DNA of 64,000 nt from NCBI RefSeq assembly GCF_007655135.1, contig NC_045130.1:12896001-12960000 (forward strand), given 5' to 3'. How positions within the stretch are numbered: position 1 is the stretch's first letter; the number at the start of each line of letters is the position of its first letter. The stretch comes from Punica granatum (lineage: Eukaryota > Streptophyta > Magnoliopsida > Myrtales > Lythraceae). The notes below the pieces were generated by a model. That model did no database searches. It was not told the origin of the DNA and worked only from the letters and a program-made list of their open reading frames with translations. Shown piece by piece: positions 10,194-22,826 of the stretch. Both the position numbers and the translations under genes were made by a program.

Positions 10194-13100
10194 CTAGAGC
10201 CAATCTGGCATCTGTCTAATGCCAATAGATCTAGTGTGAGCCTCGTGCTTGCGCTGCACAAGAGGCTTCGTAAGTGGATCTGCGAGATTCTCATCTGTTG
10301 GTATTCTGCATATTTTCACATCTCCTCTGTCGATAATCTCGCGAATGAGATGGAAGCGCCTGAGTATATGTTAGGATCGCTGGTGAGACCTGGGTTCCTT
10401 AGCTTGCGCAATGGCTCCATTGTTGTCACAATAGAGATCCACTAGGTCTACGATGCTAGGAGCCACAACAAGTTCTTTCACGAACTTCTTGATCCAAACG
10501 GCCTCTTTTGCAGCGTTAGAGGCAGCAATATACTCGGCCTCTGTGGTAGAGTCGGCTACTGTCTCCTGTTTGGAACTCTTCCAACTCACAGCACATCCAT
10601 TCAGGCAGAACACATACCCTGACTGCGATCTACTGTTGTCCTTATCGGTATGGAAGCTAGCATCGGTGTAACCTCTTACAACGAGTTCTTCTTCGCCTCC
10701 ATATACCAAAAACATCTCCTTAGTCCTTCGTAAGTACTTAAAGATGTTCTTTACTACGATCCAGTGTCTCTCACCTGGATCTGATTGGTATCGACTCGTC
10801 ATACTCAAAGCATACGAGACATCGGATCGAGTGCATAGCATAGCATACACGATGGATCCAATAGCCGACGCATATGGAATCCTATTCATGCGGTCCCTCT
10901 CCTCTCGAGTAGAAGGACTCTGAGCCTTCGAAAGGCTTATGCCATGTAACATAGGCAGCGACCCTTTCTTAGAATCCTGCATGCTAAAACGCCGAAGCAC
11001 TTTATCTATGTATGCACTCTGACTTAGGCCAATCAGTCTCCTGGATCTATCTCTATAGATCCTAATACCTAGCACGTAGGTAGCTTCGCCTAAGTCCTTC
11101 ATAGAGAAACACCTTCCTAACCAAGTCATTACAGACTGTAGGGAAGGAATGTCATTCCCTATCAGAAGTATGTCATCTACATATAACACCATGAAGATTA
11201 CTATGCTCCCACTAACCTTCTTGTAAACACAGGGTTCATCTTCATTCTTGATGAAACCAAACTCTTTGATTGCATCATCAAAACGAAGATTCCAGCTCCT
11301 AGAAGCTTGCTTCAGCCCATAAATAGACCGTTGTAGCTTACAAACCTTTTCGGCACTATGTGGATCGACAAAACCCTCAGGTTGCGTCATATACACATCC
11401 TCGAGGAGCTTCCCGTTCAGGAAAGCAGTTTTGACATCCATTTGCCAAATCTCATAATCATAATAAGCTGCAATTGCAAGCAAGATCCTTATGGATTTAA
11501 GCATAGCCACCGGGGAAAAAGTTTCGTCATAGTCAACACCATGAACTTGTCTGAAACCTTTTGCCACAAGTCGGCCCTTAAAGGTAATCACATTACCGTC
11601 CATGTCCGTCTTCTTCTTGAAGACCCACTTACACCCAATGGGTTTTGCCCCTTCAGGTGGATCAACCAAAGTCCATACTTGGTTAGTGTACATGGACTCC
11701 ATCTCAGATCTCATGGCCACCAGCCATTTCTCAGAGTCAGGGCCTATTACGGCTTCCGCATAGGTTGTAGGCTCATCATCATCTATGAGCAATACGTCAT
11801 TGTTTTGAGTCACGAGAAATCCATATCTCTCGGGCTCATGATGTATCCTACTAGACCTACGAGGCTCCTGTGTCACCGGTGCAGAAGATTGTGCCACAAC
11901 ACCTTGTGGTACTTGTTCTGCAACATCACCCGTCGATTGGTCAATGTCATTTTGTGGTAGAACTTCCCCAAGGTCTAATTTCCTCCCACTAGTTCCTTTG
12001 GAGAGAAACGCTTTCTCAATGAATACCGCAGTTCGAGCGACAAACACTTTGCCCTCTATGGGATTATAGAAATAGTATCTTCGAGTTTCCTTAGGATACC
12101 CCACAAAGTAACATTTGTCCGATTTAGGGCCAACCTTATCCGAAGACAATCTCTTCACATAAGCTTCGCAACCCCATATCTTTAGAAAAGACATCTTGGG
12201 ACGCTTCCCATACCACATCTCATATGGTGTCCTTTCAGCTGACTTCGACGGAGTATTGTTTAATATGAGAGCAGCTGTCTGTAGAGCATATTCCCAGAAG
12301 GAGTCAGGTAAGTTTGCATGACTCATCAAAGATCGAACCATATCTAATAAAGTTCGATTCCTCCTTTCAGCTACACCATTCCACTGTGATGTTCCAGGTG
12401 GAGTCAGTTGAGATAAAATCTCACACTGTTTAAGATAGTCAGCGAACTCATAGCTCAAATATTCACCTCCTCGATCTGATCGAAGAACTTTAATGCTCTT
12501 ACCCAACTGATTCTCCTTCATTCTTAAATTCTTTGAACTTTTCAAAGGATTCAAATTTGTGTTTCATCAAATACACATATCCAAATCTACTGAAATCATC
12601 AGTAAATGTAATGAAGTAGAGATACCCACCTTTAGCAAGCTTGTTCACTGGTCCACATACATCAGTATGTATGAGAGCCAGATGATCACTAGCTCGCTCA
12701 CCTTTTCCGGTAAAAGGGGCCTTAGTCATTTTCCCCATTAAGCAAGGTTCGCATGTCTCGATCGATTCTAAATCAAACGAGTCCAGTAATCCATCCTTAT
12801 GGAGTCTAGAGATGCGATTCTCGCTAATATGGCCTAAACGACAATACCAGAGGTAAGTCGGGTTCGAATCATTAGATTTGAGCCGTTTGGTTTCCACATT
12901 ATAAATAGGCGTATCTAGATCAAGAATATACAGACCATTACTTAAATGTGCACTGCCATAATATACATCATTCATGTACATAGAATAACACTTGTTCTTG
13001 ATAGTGAAACAAAATCCCTTCTTGTCCAAACAAGAAACAGATATTATGTTTCTACTAATAGCAGGTACATAATAACAGTCGTTAAGATCTAATACTAGCC

Positions 13101-14137
13101 CAGTAGGCAAAACTAGGTGATAAGTCCCTACAGTTAATGTAGCAACTCTTGCTCCATTTCCAACTCGTAGGTCCACCTCGCCCTTTGCCAACGATCTACT
13201 GTCCTTTAGGTCCTGCATATTTCCACAAATATGAGCACCACACCCGGTATCTAATACCCAAGATGTAGAAGTAGTAGATACATTGATCTCTATAACATGG
13301 ATACCTGAAGTGGAAGTCTCACTTCCCTTCTTCTTCTTCAACTCCTCCAGGTATATCTTACAATTCCGTTTCCAATGTCCAGTGTTGCCACAATGGAAGC
13401 AGTAATCATTCTTCGCCACTTTGGCTTTAGGCTTCAACGCACCCAAGTCATACTTGGATGCACCTTTAGCCCTCTGGCCTTTACTCTTGCCCTTGCCCTT
13501 TCTTGTGGTCCCCTGGACCATTAGAACGGACGTCCCCTTGCTGATATCATGCTCAGCTGTTCTCAACATGTTAAGCAGTTCAGGCAATGGTTTATTGTAG
13601 TCATTCATATTATAACTCATGATGAACTGACTATAACTGCTGGGCAGCGACTGTAGAACTAAATCTGTGGCCAACTCTTGACCCAGAGGAAATCCCAGTC
13701 TTCCCAGAGTCTCGACGTACCCAATCATCTTGAGTACATGAAGACCCACCCTCAGTCAACCTTGCCTGAAAAAGTGCTTTAGAGATCTCGAATCTCTCAT
13801 GTCGAGCCTGCTCTTGATAGAGCTGCCTGAGATGCACGATTATATCGTACGCCTTCATGTTCTCGTGTTGCTTCTGAAGCTCCGAGTCCATGGTGACTAA
13901 CATGAGACATCCGACGTTTACGGCATCATTATGATGCTTACTATAAGCATCTTTCTCAGCTTGGGGGGCATCGTCAGGTGGTGGCGTAAGAAGAGATTGC
14001 TCTAAGACATATAGTTTCTTTTCTTGGGTGAGAACAATTCTCAAGTTTCGATACCAACCAAGGAAATTATTCCCTGACAGTTTGTCCTTATCAAGGACGG
14101 ATCGCAAACAGAAAGTACTAGAGGTGCTCCCTGCCAT
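10194..14137 (-). pseudogene. Broken Copia gag-pol polyprotein
   Basis: Gag probably starts at 14137 (MAGSTSSTFCLRSVL). Next come the zinc knuckle CFHCGNTGHWKRNC (about 13400), the protease motif WVLDTGCGAHIC (about 13260), the pre-integrase and integrase zinc region (LGH..., CEPC, about 12830-12740), integrase catalytic D residues (HTDVCGP, TDDFSR) and the QWNGVAERRNRT segment. Reverse transcriptase has MDVKTAFLNG and YVDDILL (about 11170); RNase H has TEAEYIA (about 10520). Three breaks are visible. A frameshift near 13745 lies within gag. A second near 12510 lies in integrase. A TAA at 10371-10373 replaces the lysine codon normal in the SHQRS motif; beyond it the frame stays open to a natural TAG at 10194-10196. 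The coding frame is otherwise well preserved, consistent with a young insertion. Confidence 0.93.
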
Positions 14138-14821
14138 AGTAACTACCACAGAAATATGCAAAATAAGTATTATGACACAACAATATTTAATGAGGACTTT
14201 ATTAAATATTGCTCCCACTATTTATATCAAATCAATGACCCTCAACATTGATTCAGTGAATATCATTCTCATAGTAGTTCAAGATCCATATCTCACCAAG
14301 TTATGAGTCAGCGAGGGCTGATTCATCAAGAACTGGTTATTTAGGTAGAGAACTCACTTTCCCAATTGCATCACATGCAACTCTTGATTAGTTGAGTGAA
14401 TAACTCCTTATTCAAATCTATTTCATAGATCGATGCCCAACTACATGCCTCTGAACTCCTAATCCTATTAGGCTTGCTCAGTTAAGTCCGACCCACTGGT
14501 AAACACAACGTCTTACTAGGATAGATGAGGGCATCCTGCGAGGGCAAGGTCTACGCACTCATCGATCTTGGTCTTGATGAGCGTTACACGGTGGAAGGAT
14601 ATGGACTTAATATTTTGAGGGATTTTGTTAATATTTAATCGATCTCACCATACACTATTATGTAACCATTACATAATAGTCCACACGCATAACTATTATA
14701 CTAACACAATTAGGACCTAGTCCATGTCTAACAGTCATGCACCGCAAATATCAAACATAATCATACCAGTACCAAGCATAAAATCATATTTTATGCTATT
14801 ATCTACTCAGATTCTAACTAG

Positions 14822-14838
14822 CTAGGCTCTGATACTAA
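14822..14838 (-). other. Copia primer-binding site
   Basis: Directly inside the 5' LTR the minus strand reads ATTAGTATCAGAGCCTAG. This is one mismatch from the canonical TGGTATCAGAGC core complementary to initiator Met tRNA. Confidence 0.8.
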
Positions 14839-14839
14839 T

Positions 14840-16477
14840 TGCTAGTTCCACAAGGCTAACGGAAGCGGAAAAAGAAATAGAAATTCAAAATTTCCTACCC
14901 GTGAAACTAATTCCAAGACTTACTAGAAGAATAAGAGTAAATAAAAGCGTACCTGGAATATTTAAAATTGTCGATCGAGCGTCCCACGCGTGACGCCTCT
15001 ACTAGAATCCACACCGACTTTGTCGACGAGTCTTCGAGATCGGCGGTGCTAGCGGCCAACACTCGAAAGAAATACCGATGCGACACCCGAAATTTTCAGA
15101 CTAATGGACCTAATTTGAATTGAACAATTCAATTCAAATTATTTATATATATATATATGTTCACATATATAAAGCATACACACATGTATATACGTATATG
15201 CTTATGCATGCATATATATATCCACACACTATCACATATATATTCAATCCTTTGAGCTATATATATCTATATATAGAGAGCTTGGGGGGAGCTTTTCAAG
15301 TCCCCTGACCGGTGTGGGATAAGGGAAATTAAGAATTCCAAATTGCCATGTGTCCTCACATGGATCGTGCATCAATTGGGTCCATTTAATCTAATAAATC
15401 GAGTCTAATTAATCGACAAATTTAATCTCATTAAATATCCGATTAATCAATCGCATCATAAATCATCTAATCTCTATTAGACGATTTTATTGTTTCAAAA
15501 TATCTCGTCGATTTAGTCGTCGTGTGTGACCCTGTAGGTTCCCAATTACGTTGATAGTAATATCGAAATCTCTATTTCAATATTACAAACAGTGAGTGGC
15601 ATCTAGCAATGCATCACTGTTACTCAAGTAATCGAAAAGTCAATTTCTCGACGAACCTCGTGACCTATATTAATCGTAATATAATCCCTTTGTCCTCTAT
15701 ATCTCTATTGAGCCCAAGACATGGTCGATGACATCTTTGTATGGCTCAATATCTCTTTTTCTTGGTTTACTGGGTAAGTCTATCAGAACAAATGAGTTCG
15801 ATATCGCTATATCGACTCATTTGGTATGCATACACTTTTAGACTTAACCACCAAGTGGCCGTGAGATATCGCTCCCGTTTCGTAGGAGGGACAAATTCTA
15901 TCTTGATCACTCACATTCCTCTCCATGCTCTGTGGTATACCCAATAACTGTCTTTATAACCAGCCTGTTACAGTGGCGTTTGACAGTATCAAAGTATATG
16001 ACATTACATGTAGGAATCTATGATGACCTCAAGTCAAAGGACCATTACACTATAGTCACTTTGAGATATGCTAATGACAGTCACGTAACAACCCATGTAG
16101 CAATCTCATGGTGGGTCAGTCCAATACACATTACTCTTAATGTATACATGTGGTGTGATTTGATATCTCCATATCCATGACCTGTGAGACTTGGTCATCA
16201 ATCAACACCCACACTAGTCTAACCGTATTATCGTTGTCCTAATTAACGATAATACTTTGACTATGGACATTTAGGAATAATGTTCGGTAATTATAGGATC
16301 TCACAATCAAGTCATACTTGATGCCTATTGAACATACTATTCCAAGAACATTATTGTGTAAAATCATATTTAACGCAATCTACACAATAACATAAATGCC
16401 TCGTTTTATAATGAAATAGATATCATATTACAGAACTGATTATAGATTGCCTCTAGGACATACACCAATTCCCAACA
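14840..16477 (-). repeat. Copia 5' LTR
   Basis: 1638 bp, TG...CA, followed by GCATG. It is the promoter-bearing LTR for the minus-strand element. I could not place the promoter elements with confidence. Confidence 0.93.
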
Positions 16478-16482
16478 GCATG
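16478..16482. repeat. Copia target-site duplication, right
   Basis: GCATG, identical to 8530-8534. After it the TRIM internal sequence resumes (ACATAACATGAGGC...), as in the intact neighbouring unit. Confidence 0.92.
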
Positions 16483-16644
16483 ACATAACATGAGGCACAT
16501 TTTTGGCTTACCTTGAAACTGAACCTAACTACACTTGGGCCAACACAGACACATTTTTGGCTATCCTCACAAAAAAAGACCTTAAACCTAGCATGGTATC
16601 AGTCCACATACGTGCACGTGAAAGCATAACTCGCTTCGATATCA

Positions 16645-16793
16645 TGTAAAATTTTAATGGGCCTATAAGTTATTAGGCTCATCTCCAACCAAAAAGTTCA
16701 AGTTAATAGGTTGTGGTACTTAATCTCTTATAAACTTGTAGAATTCCTCTTATATTTCCGACGTGGGACTTAATTCGTTCTTAACTCTCAACA
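16645..16793 (-). repeat. TRIM LTR copy 3
   Basis: 149 bp, TGTAAAATTTTAATGGGC to AACTCTCAACA on the plus strand. The primer-site-like motif beside it is mutated (TGATATCGAAGC on the minus strand). Confidence 0.75.
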
Positions 16794-17088
16794 CCTACCC
16801 TCACGTGACAACATATAGTCCATCACGTGCCACGTACCCTTAAACACTCACTCTCAATAACTGACCACAGGCTGAGAAATTCTCTTCTGTGCTCAGGCGA
16901 GGGGGGGGGGGACAAATCAAACTAATTATGAGTTCCATACTCGGGCTAACTTAACATGAGCGAATTCTTGGCCTACCTCGAAACTGGATCTAACTACACT
17001 TGGGCCAACACAGGCACATTTTTGGCTACCCTCACAAAAAGAAACCTTAAACCTAGCGTGGTGTGAGTCCATAAATGTGCGCGGAAGA

Positions 17089-20000
17089 TTTTTAGATAAT
17101 GCAGATCTCGCTCTTTCGGTTTTTTATTTTATAAGTGGTGCTTTTTTAATCATCAAAACTGTATTTACAAAGTGTATCACAAATCCAAAACTAATACCAA
17201 AACAACTGCAAAAATATGATATGCCTAGAGTAGAAACTAATAAAGAATTTACAACTCTAAAAGAAAATCTAGGAAGCAAAGCAATCTTCATCTTCATCAT
17301 TGTAATGATCTCTGTAACTAAGCTACTCAAGCCTTCTTTGCTCTATTGCCCTTTCAGTTATTTATCAAGCCTGTTAAAGTTTTATTGCATCTTGCTCAGT
17401 TACCAAGAAAGCAATTTTAACTACCACTTGCAAATATATAAGCTTTTATGCTAGTTGTAATAATTAACCCTTTGCTACCGCAAATTGCAAAAACATTAAA
17501 TTGATTGGCCTCCTGCTGAAATCAGGGAATTAAGTAGCTTTTGGATCGAGCAAATATACGGATTTTGCATTTTTTTTAAATTTTTATCTAAGTTAGAATT
17601 TAGAATATGTTCATAAGTTTGAATAATAAATAAATGGATAAACTGTAAAATTACTCCAAATTTTAAACTCACATCTATCCTCTCTCTCCTCCGATCTCTT
17701 ACACGGCCAACTCCCATTTCCCTATTTGCTTTCTCTCCGTTACTCCCATCCCCCAACCCCTCTCTCATGCTCTCGACCTATTTATTTTTTTTAATAAAAA
17801 AAAGTTATTAGACTGCGGGTGTTCTTTCGTGGGAAGAATCATCCAAAGTATCAAGTTAAAAATTTTGTCTATTTCAAGAATTTCCTTTAAGCTTTAATTC
17901 TTCTTCTTTAGTTGCGGGCTCTTTAGGCTTAAGGATGGAATAATTATGTAAGAACTGAATCATGCGTTTGTTTTCGGAATTAAAGTTAAGAATTGGTGAT
18001 TGTGATTTTGATTGTAGAAGAAAATAAAAATAAATTTGCCGGTTTATGGGGTCCACAAACCTGTCTCTCCCCTTGCCCCCCACCACACCCCAAGCCGTGC
18101 AGAACAGTTCTTAGTTTGACTTAACAGCCTCAGTGAGAGGCCCCTACCCAACGTTCTTATGATCTTGAGACACATCGCCGCCTCCCCCACTTTCTTCCTT
18201 ATGTGATCTACATCCTTTAAGCTTTAATGAGATTGTATGTTTAATAATATATGGGGCCAACCAGTTTGACTTTTGAAATGTGTGTTTTGTTGTGTAGTAT
18301 ATTGAGTTAAAGTTAAAGTTAAAATCTTAAACCACGACTCTAAAAACAAACGGGAGTCTGTATTTGTGTGTGATAGTTAGCTTGATGTTTGTATAAGGGT
18401 GAGTGGTTGTATACTTCTTTGTTATTAATCAATTTTACCACTTATCCAAAAAAAATGAAAAGTTATTTCTTTATTTTCTCAATTTTCATGAAAAATGCTT
18501 TTTTGAAAAAAATTATACCCTAATTATGTATAATTAAGGATGGTATACAATGATAAAAATACAAAGATGGAATTTTAGATCACATTTTTTACCATGCGTT
18601 GTGCGTAGTGTGGGTGCAAACTCTTGTATATTTAATGTAGTGCTTCAAGAACTAATCGATATATTACTTCTTTGTTCATACCTTATATATATATTTACAT
18701 CACTATAATTATTAAAGAAACAATCTTTTAAAGAGTAATTTATATTATAAATCTCATTGAAAAAAAATGGCTTTAGGGCTTCGATTTTCATAAAAAAAAA
18801 AAGGGCTAAGCATTTTCCAGAAAAAATATTATTAAAATACATTGATTCATTTTTTTTATTAAAAAACTACTTATATTATATTTACAAAAAGGTTACTTGT
18901 TTATATTACCACATTAAATGTCAAACCATTTTTCCTTATTTGAATCAAGTCTCCATTAAAATACTCTCATTTTTCAATTATAAGGAAGGTATATAGGGCT
19001 GGTACGAAAATGGAGAAAGCCAAATAGAGAAGTACGAGGCTCGAAATATATAGACAACTTATATCTCTGCATTAATCAAACACCATCATTAATCAAAAAT
19101 TCTAAAACCCTAAAAAGAGGTGGTGTTTCATTACCCAAATTAAGTACTTCAATTAAATTTTCCGTGATTTAATTTGATATAGTTTGTTTATTTAACACAA
19201 AATAAAACGACTTAATTGAATAGATTAAATCGAAAAAACACTTAACGATTAAGTGATTAAGAACTTATTAATTTATTTAAGCTAATTTGCTTAGTGCATC
19301 TCAAATTTTCAGTTAATTTGTCAATCGATAGTTATAGCTTCAACGAGGTCACCGATAAGTTTTGTGCTCGCTGGGTGCGCTAGCTGAAATCCTCATATGT
19401 GGTGATGGTGATTGGCAATGAGCCACCACCTCCGAGACTCCCCCACCTCCCAAATCCACTCTTCTCTTCTCTTTTTCAAAGAGAGGGAGAGAGGGAGATC
19501 TATTAAGCGATTATAATTGCAAATTTGCAACACTCAATTTCACGCGTTTAACTCCAAACAAGCACAAAACTTTCATTCCTCAGATACTCTCCGTTTTCGT
19601 TTCCTTTTAACTTTTAATAATGCTGTTGCATACTGTTTGCACATGCTAAAGGCAAAATATAAAGCAAAGTGAAGATACCGTCGAAGCTTTTCTTCTAAAG
19701 AAGAAAGTATGCGAATAAGCATGTGCTCTCAGCACAAAGCTCATCAGAAAAAAGCTCATCAGAAAAAAGAATGTGTGCGTACCATAAAGTTCCGCTCGTT
19801 GGATTAGCAAATCAGAGTGTGACATTCCACCGATCCAACGCCCAGATGTCTCCGCCATGTTTGAGCATCGCCGGCTATAAAGTGCAAATAGCTGCAAAAT
19901 CAGTTCTTTTTTTATTTTTCTTTGGCCGGCAAAAATATCTATTTATCATATCAAATTCTATAAGAATGTAAAGTTTTTCATATCGCGAAGGAAAATATAG

Positions 20001-20220
20001 AAGTTGTCATAATCTCACAATCATTTTTTTTTATTTTGAAATTTTAATATATTATGTTATATATTTTATTTAATTTTCTTACTACTATAGAAAATGATTA
20101 CCTATTTTATTTTATCAAACAAATACAAATTTAAAAAATTAACGAATTATATAATTTAAGAAAAAGTTAAAGATATAAGTCCTTTTGTTACCATTTTTTC
20201 TCTCTTAATTTTTTTCTATT
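17089..20220. other. AT-rich intergenic DNA, no gene seen
   Basis: Several open frames of 65-125 codons occur here, but they are rich in Phe, Lys, Ile and Asn, show no domain and have no homologous neighbours. I do not call them genes. A stretch at 18285-18356 (AGTTAAAGTTAAAGTTAAAATC... ending AACAAACGGG) resembles the end of the dispersed repeat at 30851-31098. Confidence 0.6.
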
Positions 20221-20224
20221 TATT

Positions 20225-20410
20225 TTTATGTGTGTACCTTGATATCCGGAAGTCCAACGGACCGCGATTAATCTAATTTGGATCGAGTCAGCCAACTAGA
20301 AAGGTAAAACTCTCATAATAAGAATTTTATCTATTCACAATACTCGAATTCAAGTACTTATTTAAGGGGAATAAGCATTAAATCGCTAACTAACCCATAT
20401 TAATAAAAAG
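20225..20410 (-). repeat. SINE-like element, family 2 copy 1
   Basis: Read on the minus strand it contains GGGTTAGTTAGCG (A-box-like) and TTGAATTCGAGTATTG (B-box-like), followed by GAGAGTTTTACC, TTGGCTGACTCGATCCAA and TTGGACTTCCGGATATCAAGG. The same ordered blocks occur at 46335-46545, which supports a shared tRNA-derived retroposon. Target duplications were not found. Confidence 0.5.
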
Positions 20411-20432
20411 AATGGATTCGTATGGGATCCGG

Positions 20433-20951
20433 TAGGGGTGTAAATGAGTTGAGTCGAGCCCGTATATACTAGGCTCGAGCTCGACCCGTTTATTAGTTTG
20501 CGAGCTCAGGCACAAACTCGAGCTCGCATGAGCCTAACTCTTCAAGCTTGGGCTCAGCTCGTTGCAGTTAGCAAAGGCTCGGCTTGGCTCATATAGACTC
20601 ACAACGCCAGCATAGCTTGACTCGTATATGGCTCGTGAGCTCGACTTGTATAAGGCTTGTGAGCTCGAGCTCGCATGGGCTTGAATTGGGCATGAGCTTG
20701 GATTGGATTACCGTAGTAACTCATAATATATATTATATATAACTTATAAGAATATATGTATATTTAAATAAATAAAAAGCTCATTTAACCTCGCGAATTT
20801 CACGAGCCGAATATCATTGAGCTTGGCTCGGCTCGTTTAACTAGCGAGTTTAAGCCGAGCTAGACTCAAACTTTATAAGAGCGAGCCGAATTCGAGCTTT
20901 TATCAAGCCGAGTCAACCGTTCACGAATGTCTCGACTCATTTACACCCCTA
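20433..20951. mobile_element. hAT-type MITE, 519 bp
   Basis: Perfect inverted ends: TAGGGGTGTAAATGAGT at the left, and the same sequence inverted at the right except for one base at the inner edge. Flanking octamers GGATCCGG and CGATCGGG agree at 6 of 8 positions, consistent with an aged 8-bp hAT duplication. The interior is built from repeated CTCGAGCTCG, GAGCTCG and GGCTCG words and has no reading frame for a transposase, so it is non-autonomous. Confidence 0.75.
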
Positions 20952-22029
20952 CGATCGGGGTATGATTCTTCGCACTACCTTCCTCCTCAAATTGATGCAA
21001 AAACAGAAGTTGGGTTTCAATGCCACTCTTTTTCTTTTAATTTTGGTATAAATTATTATTTCCCATCTTTGGTTAATTCATTAGATCTTAGATACTCTTT
21101 ATATATGTGTGTATATATATATATTATATATACACTAGACGCATATATGTTCTATACACATAATTTACATGAGTTACAATTACCAACAAATATATTAGAA
21201 TAAATAAATAATATAAGTTTAAGTAAATCCTACCAAAAAAAGTTAAAGTAAAACAAAATATTTTATTGTGTGGACTATCAATTTATATTAGTATTTTGAA
21301 AATTATTTAATAAACAAATTTGATGTAGGAAAAAAATATGTGTAGGGAGGGAGGGAGAAATAGGGACAAAGGAGAGAATGGAAAAGCGGTGAAGAGAAAA
21401 TGGAATAATTAGTTTATGTATATTTACAATTATAATCCTACTTATAGTTGTTATTAAATACATATTTTACCAAGAATATTTTGGAAAGTCAATATTACCC
21501 CTACTACATAGTATTAACAGATCTCCCAATATTTGGAGACTTTCTTTTACTTTCTAAAATTATTTTTCATTCTTTATTTGGGCGTTGCAATTTTCTTTGC
21601 TTTTTATTTGGTTAATATTAATATTTATTTCTATTGTGCCGTATTCTCTAGTAAACAATGAGAATATCGGAGCAAGAGAAACATATTTTTATAGTACCAA
21701 GTTACCAACTAATATCTTTATAAAATTCTTGACTATTACAGTATAAATTTTGACAGTAAATTAGCGAGGTAAAAAGAACACAATATATCCTTGCAAAGGT
21801 AAAGGAGGTGCTTCTCGCAAGGATTGATGAAATACAAAAGAAACCCAAGTATACATAGAGGACCCGAATTAGGTTAAAATACATCATGTCGGGTCGATCG
21901 ACTAACTTGCAGCCCAAACTCTTTGCTTTCTAACAGGTTTCATTGAATATCCACCAATTGGATTATAATTGGATCCGATTTCATATCGGATCAAAAAACA
22001 TAAAATTCAAGACCTTCAAAAATGAATAC
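20952..22029. other. AT-rich intergenic DNA, no gene seen
   Basis: No supported gene. A TA-rich tract lies at 21100-21130. Confidence 0.6.
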
Positions 22030-22115
22030 TTGCATTTAGTTTTCGAGTTGGATAATGATTCAACTCAACTTGATTTTGTATAATAACTGTAAATATTAAT
22101 AAATATATTGATGAA

Positions 22116-22149
<34 letters not shown>

Positions 22150-22215
22150 AAAATAAATGAAAAATTTATTATTAAAAAATTAATTATAAAAAAGTATAAA
22201 ATTATTATTAAATGA
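22030..22215. repeat. Fragment of the CGTTTGGTTTT-type dispersed repeat
   Basis: Begins TTTTCGAGTTGGATAATGATTCAACTC and continues with AATATATTGATGA..., a (TA)n tract at about 22120-22145, and AAAAATTTATTATTAAAAAATTAATTATAAAAA. These blocks are shared with 45370-45700 and 52538-52882. The right end has decayed. Confidence 0.5.
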
Positions 22216-22823
22216 AAGGAAATGACAAAACATGAAAACATGAAATTGGAAATGACAAAACATGAAAATCAAACGGATTTTTCAAATTGTAAGTCACCAT
22301 AATGACAATATCATCAAAGCTTCCTTTTTTTATAAAAAAAAAATGCTGAATTTATCATCAGAGCTTTGATCCAATGGCTGCAGTATCATGCGGCTAATTG
22401 GAAAAAAACCATCAAAACAACGCCAACAAACAGACGAAACGTCACCATCTCATCACGACAGTGGTTTGGACTTCAAATCCACGCGGCGCTCCCACGTCAA
22501 CCTCAGCAAAACCAGAAATTGGAATTTCTTCAATTTCCATTTAAAAAAAAAGAAAAAAGAAGGGAAATATCTTTTTCTCAGTGGTAAAAAAGAAAAGAAA
22601 AGAAAAGAAATATTTGATAACACAGCCCAAAAATACATCCGATGCGATGCCACCACCCTCATCGGCCATTGGAGCACACCCTGACTGCAACCCCTAATAA
22701 ACCCTTACCCACTTCTCTTCCTCGATCATACGCTGGCTCCACCGCCGCCGGCTGCTCCGCTGTTCCGGGTGCCTGGAACCGCAGCCCCGGCCGCGTCTTC
22801 TTCCTCGCCGGCAACCGGCGGAG

Positions 22824-22826
22824 ATG
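22824..22826 (+). promoter_or_regulatory. Out-of-frame upstream ATG overlapping the DUF604 start
   Basis: An ATG 16 bp before the main start opens an 88-codon frame running to 23090, overlapping the main coding region in another frame. The context (GGAGATGAG) has a purine at -3. The main ATG (GGCCATGGT) is also strong only at +4. If included in the mRNA, this upstream start should reduce translation of the main protein. Confidence 0.4.

Larger units (their letters stand above)
8535..16477 (-). mobile_element. Complete-ended Copia LTR retrotransposon (Angela/BARE-like)
   Basis: A 7943-bp element transcribed on the minus strand, so the right LTR is the 5' LTR. Order on that strand: 5' LTR, primer-binding site, gag, protease, integrase, reverse transcriptase and RNase H, PPT, 3' LTR. 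Integrase before reverse transcriptase defines Copia. LTRs of about 1.6 kb beginning TGTTGGGAATTG and containing CTAGAGGCAAT suggest the Angela/BARE clade (from memory). The flanking GCATG duplication is perfect. By eye I count about 27 substitutions between the LTRs (about 1.6%), mostly C/T and G/A, implying a fairly recent insertion. The polyprotein is broken, so this copy cannot act by itself. Confidence 0.95.
7634..17088 (-). mobile_element. Head-to-tail TRIM array (three LTRs), split by a Copia insertion
   Basis: Three 149-bp TG...CA direct repeats (7634-7782, 8235-8383, 16645-16793) alternate with a related non-coding internal segment. On the minus strand each LTR ends ...TTTTACA and is followed by TGGTATTAGAGC, close to the tRNA-iMet primer site TGGTATCAGAGC. 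Each LTR is preceded by a purine tract, TAAGGGCGGG (7783-7792), which would be the PPT. This is the layout of a terminal-repeat retrotransposon in miniature, with units sharing LTRs. The second internal segment is interrupted at 8534/16478 by the Copia element. The third internal segment is cut off near 17088 before its primer site. The LTRs differ by roughly 18%, so the array is old. Confidence 0.75.

Noticed and set aside
17077..17454. 125-codon frame on the plus strand
   Set aside because: Composition follows the AT-rich background (Phe, Ile, Lys, Leu). No domain, no splice partners, no promoter or leader signals.
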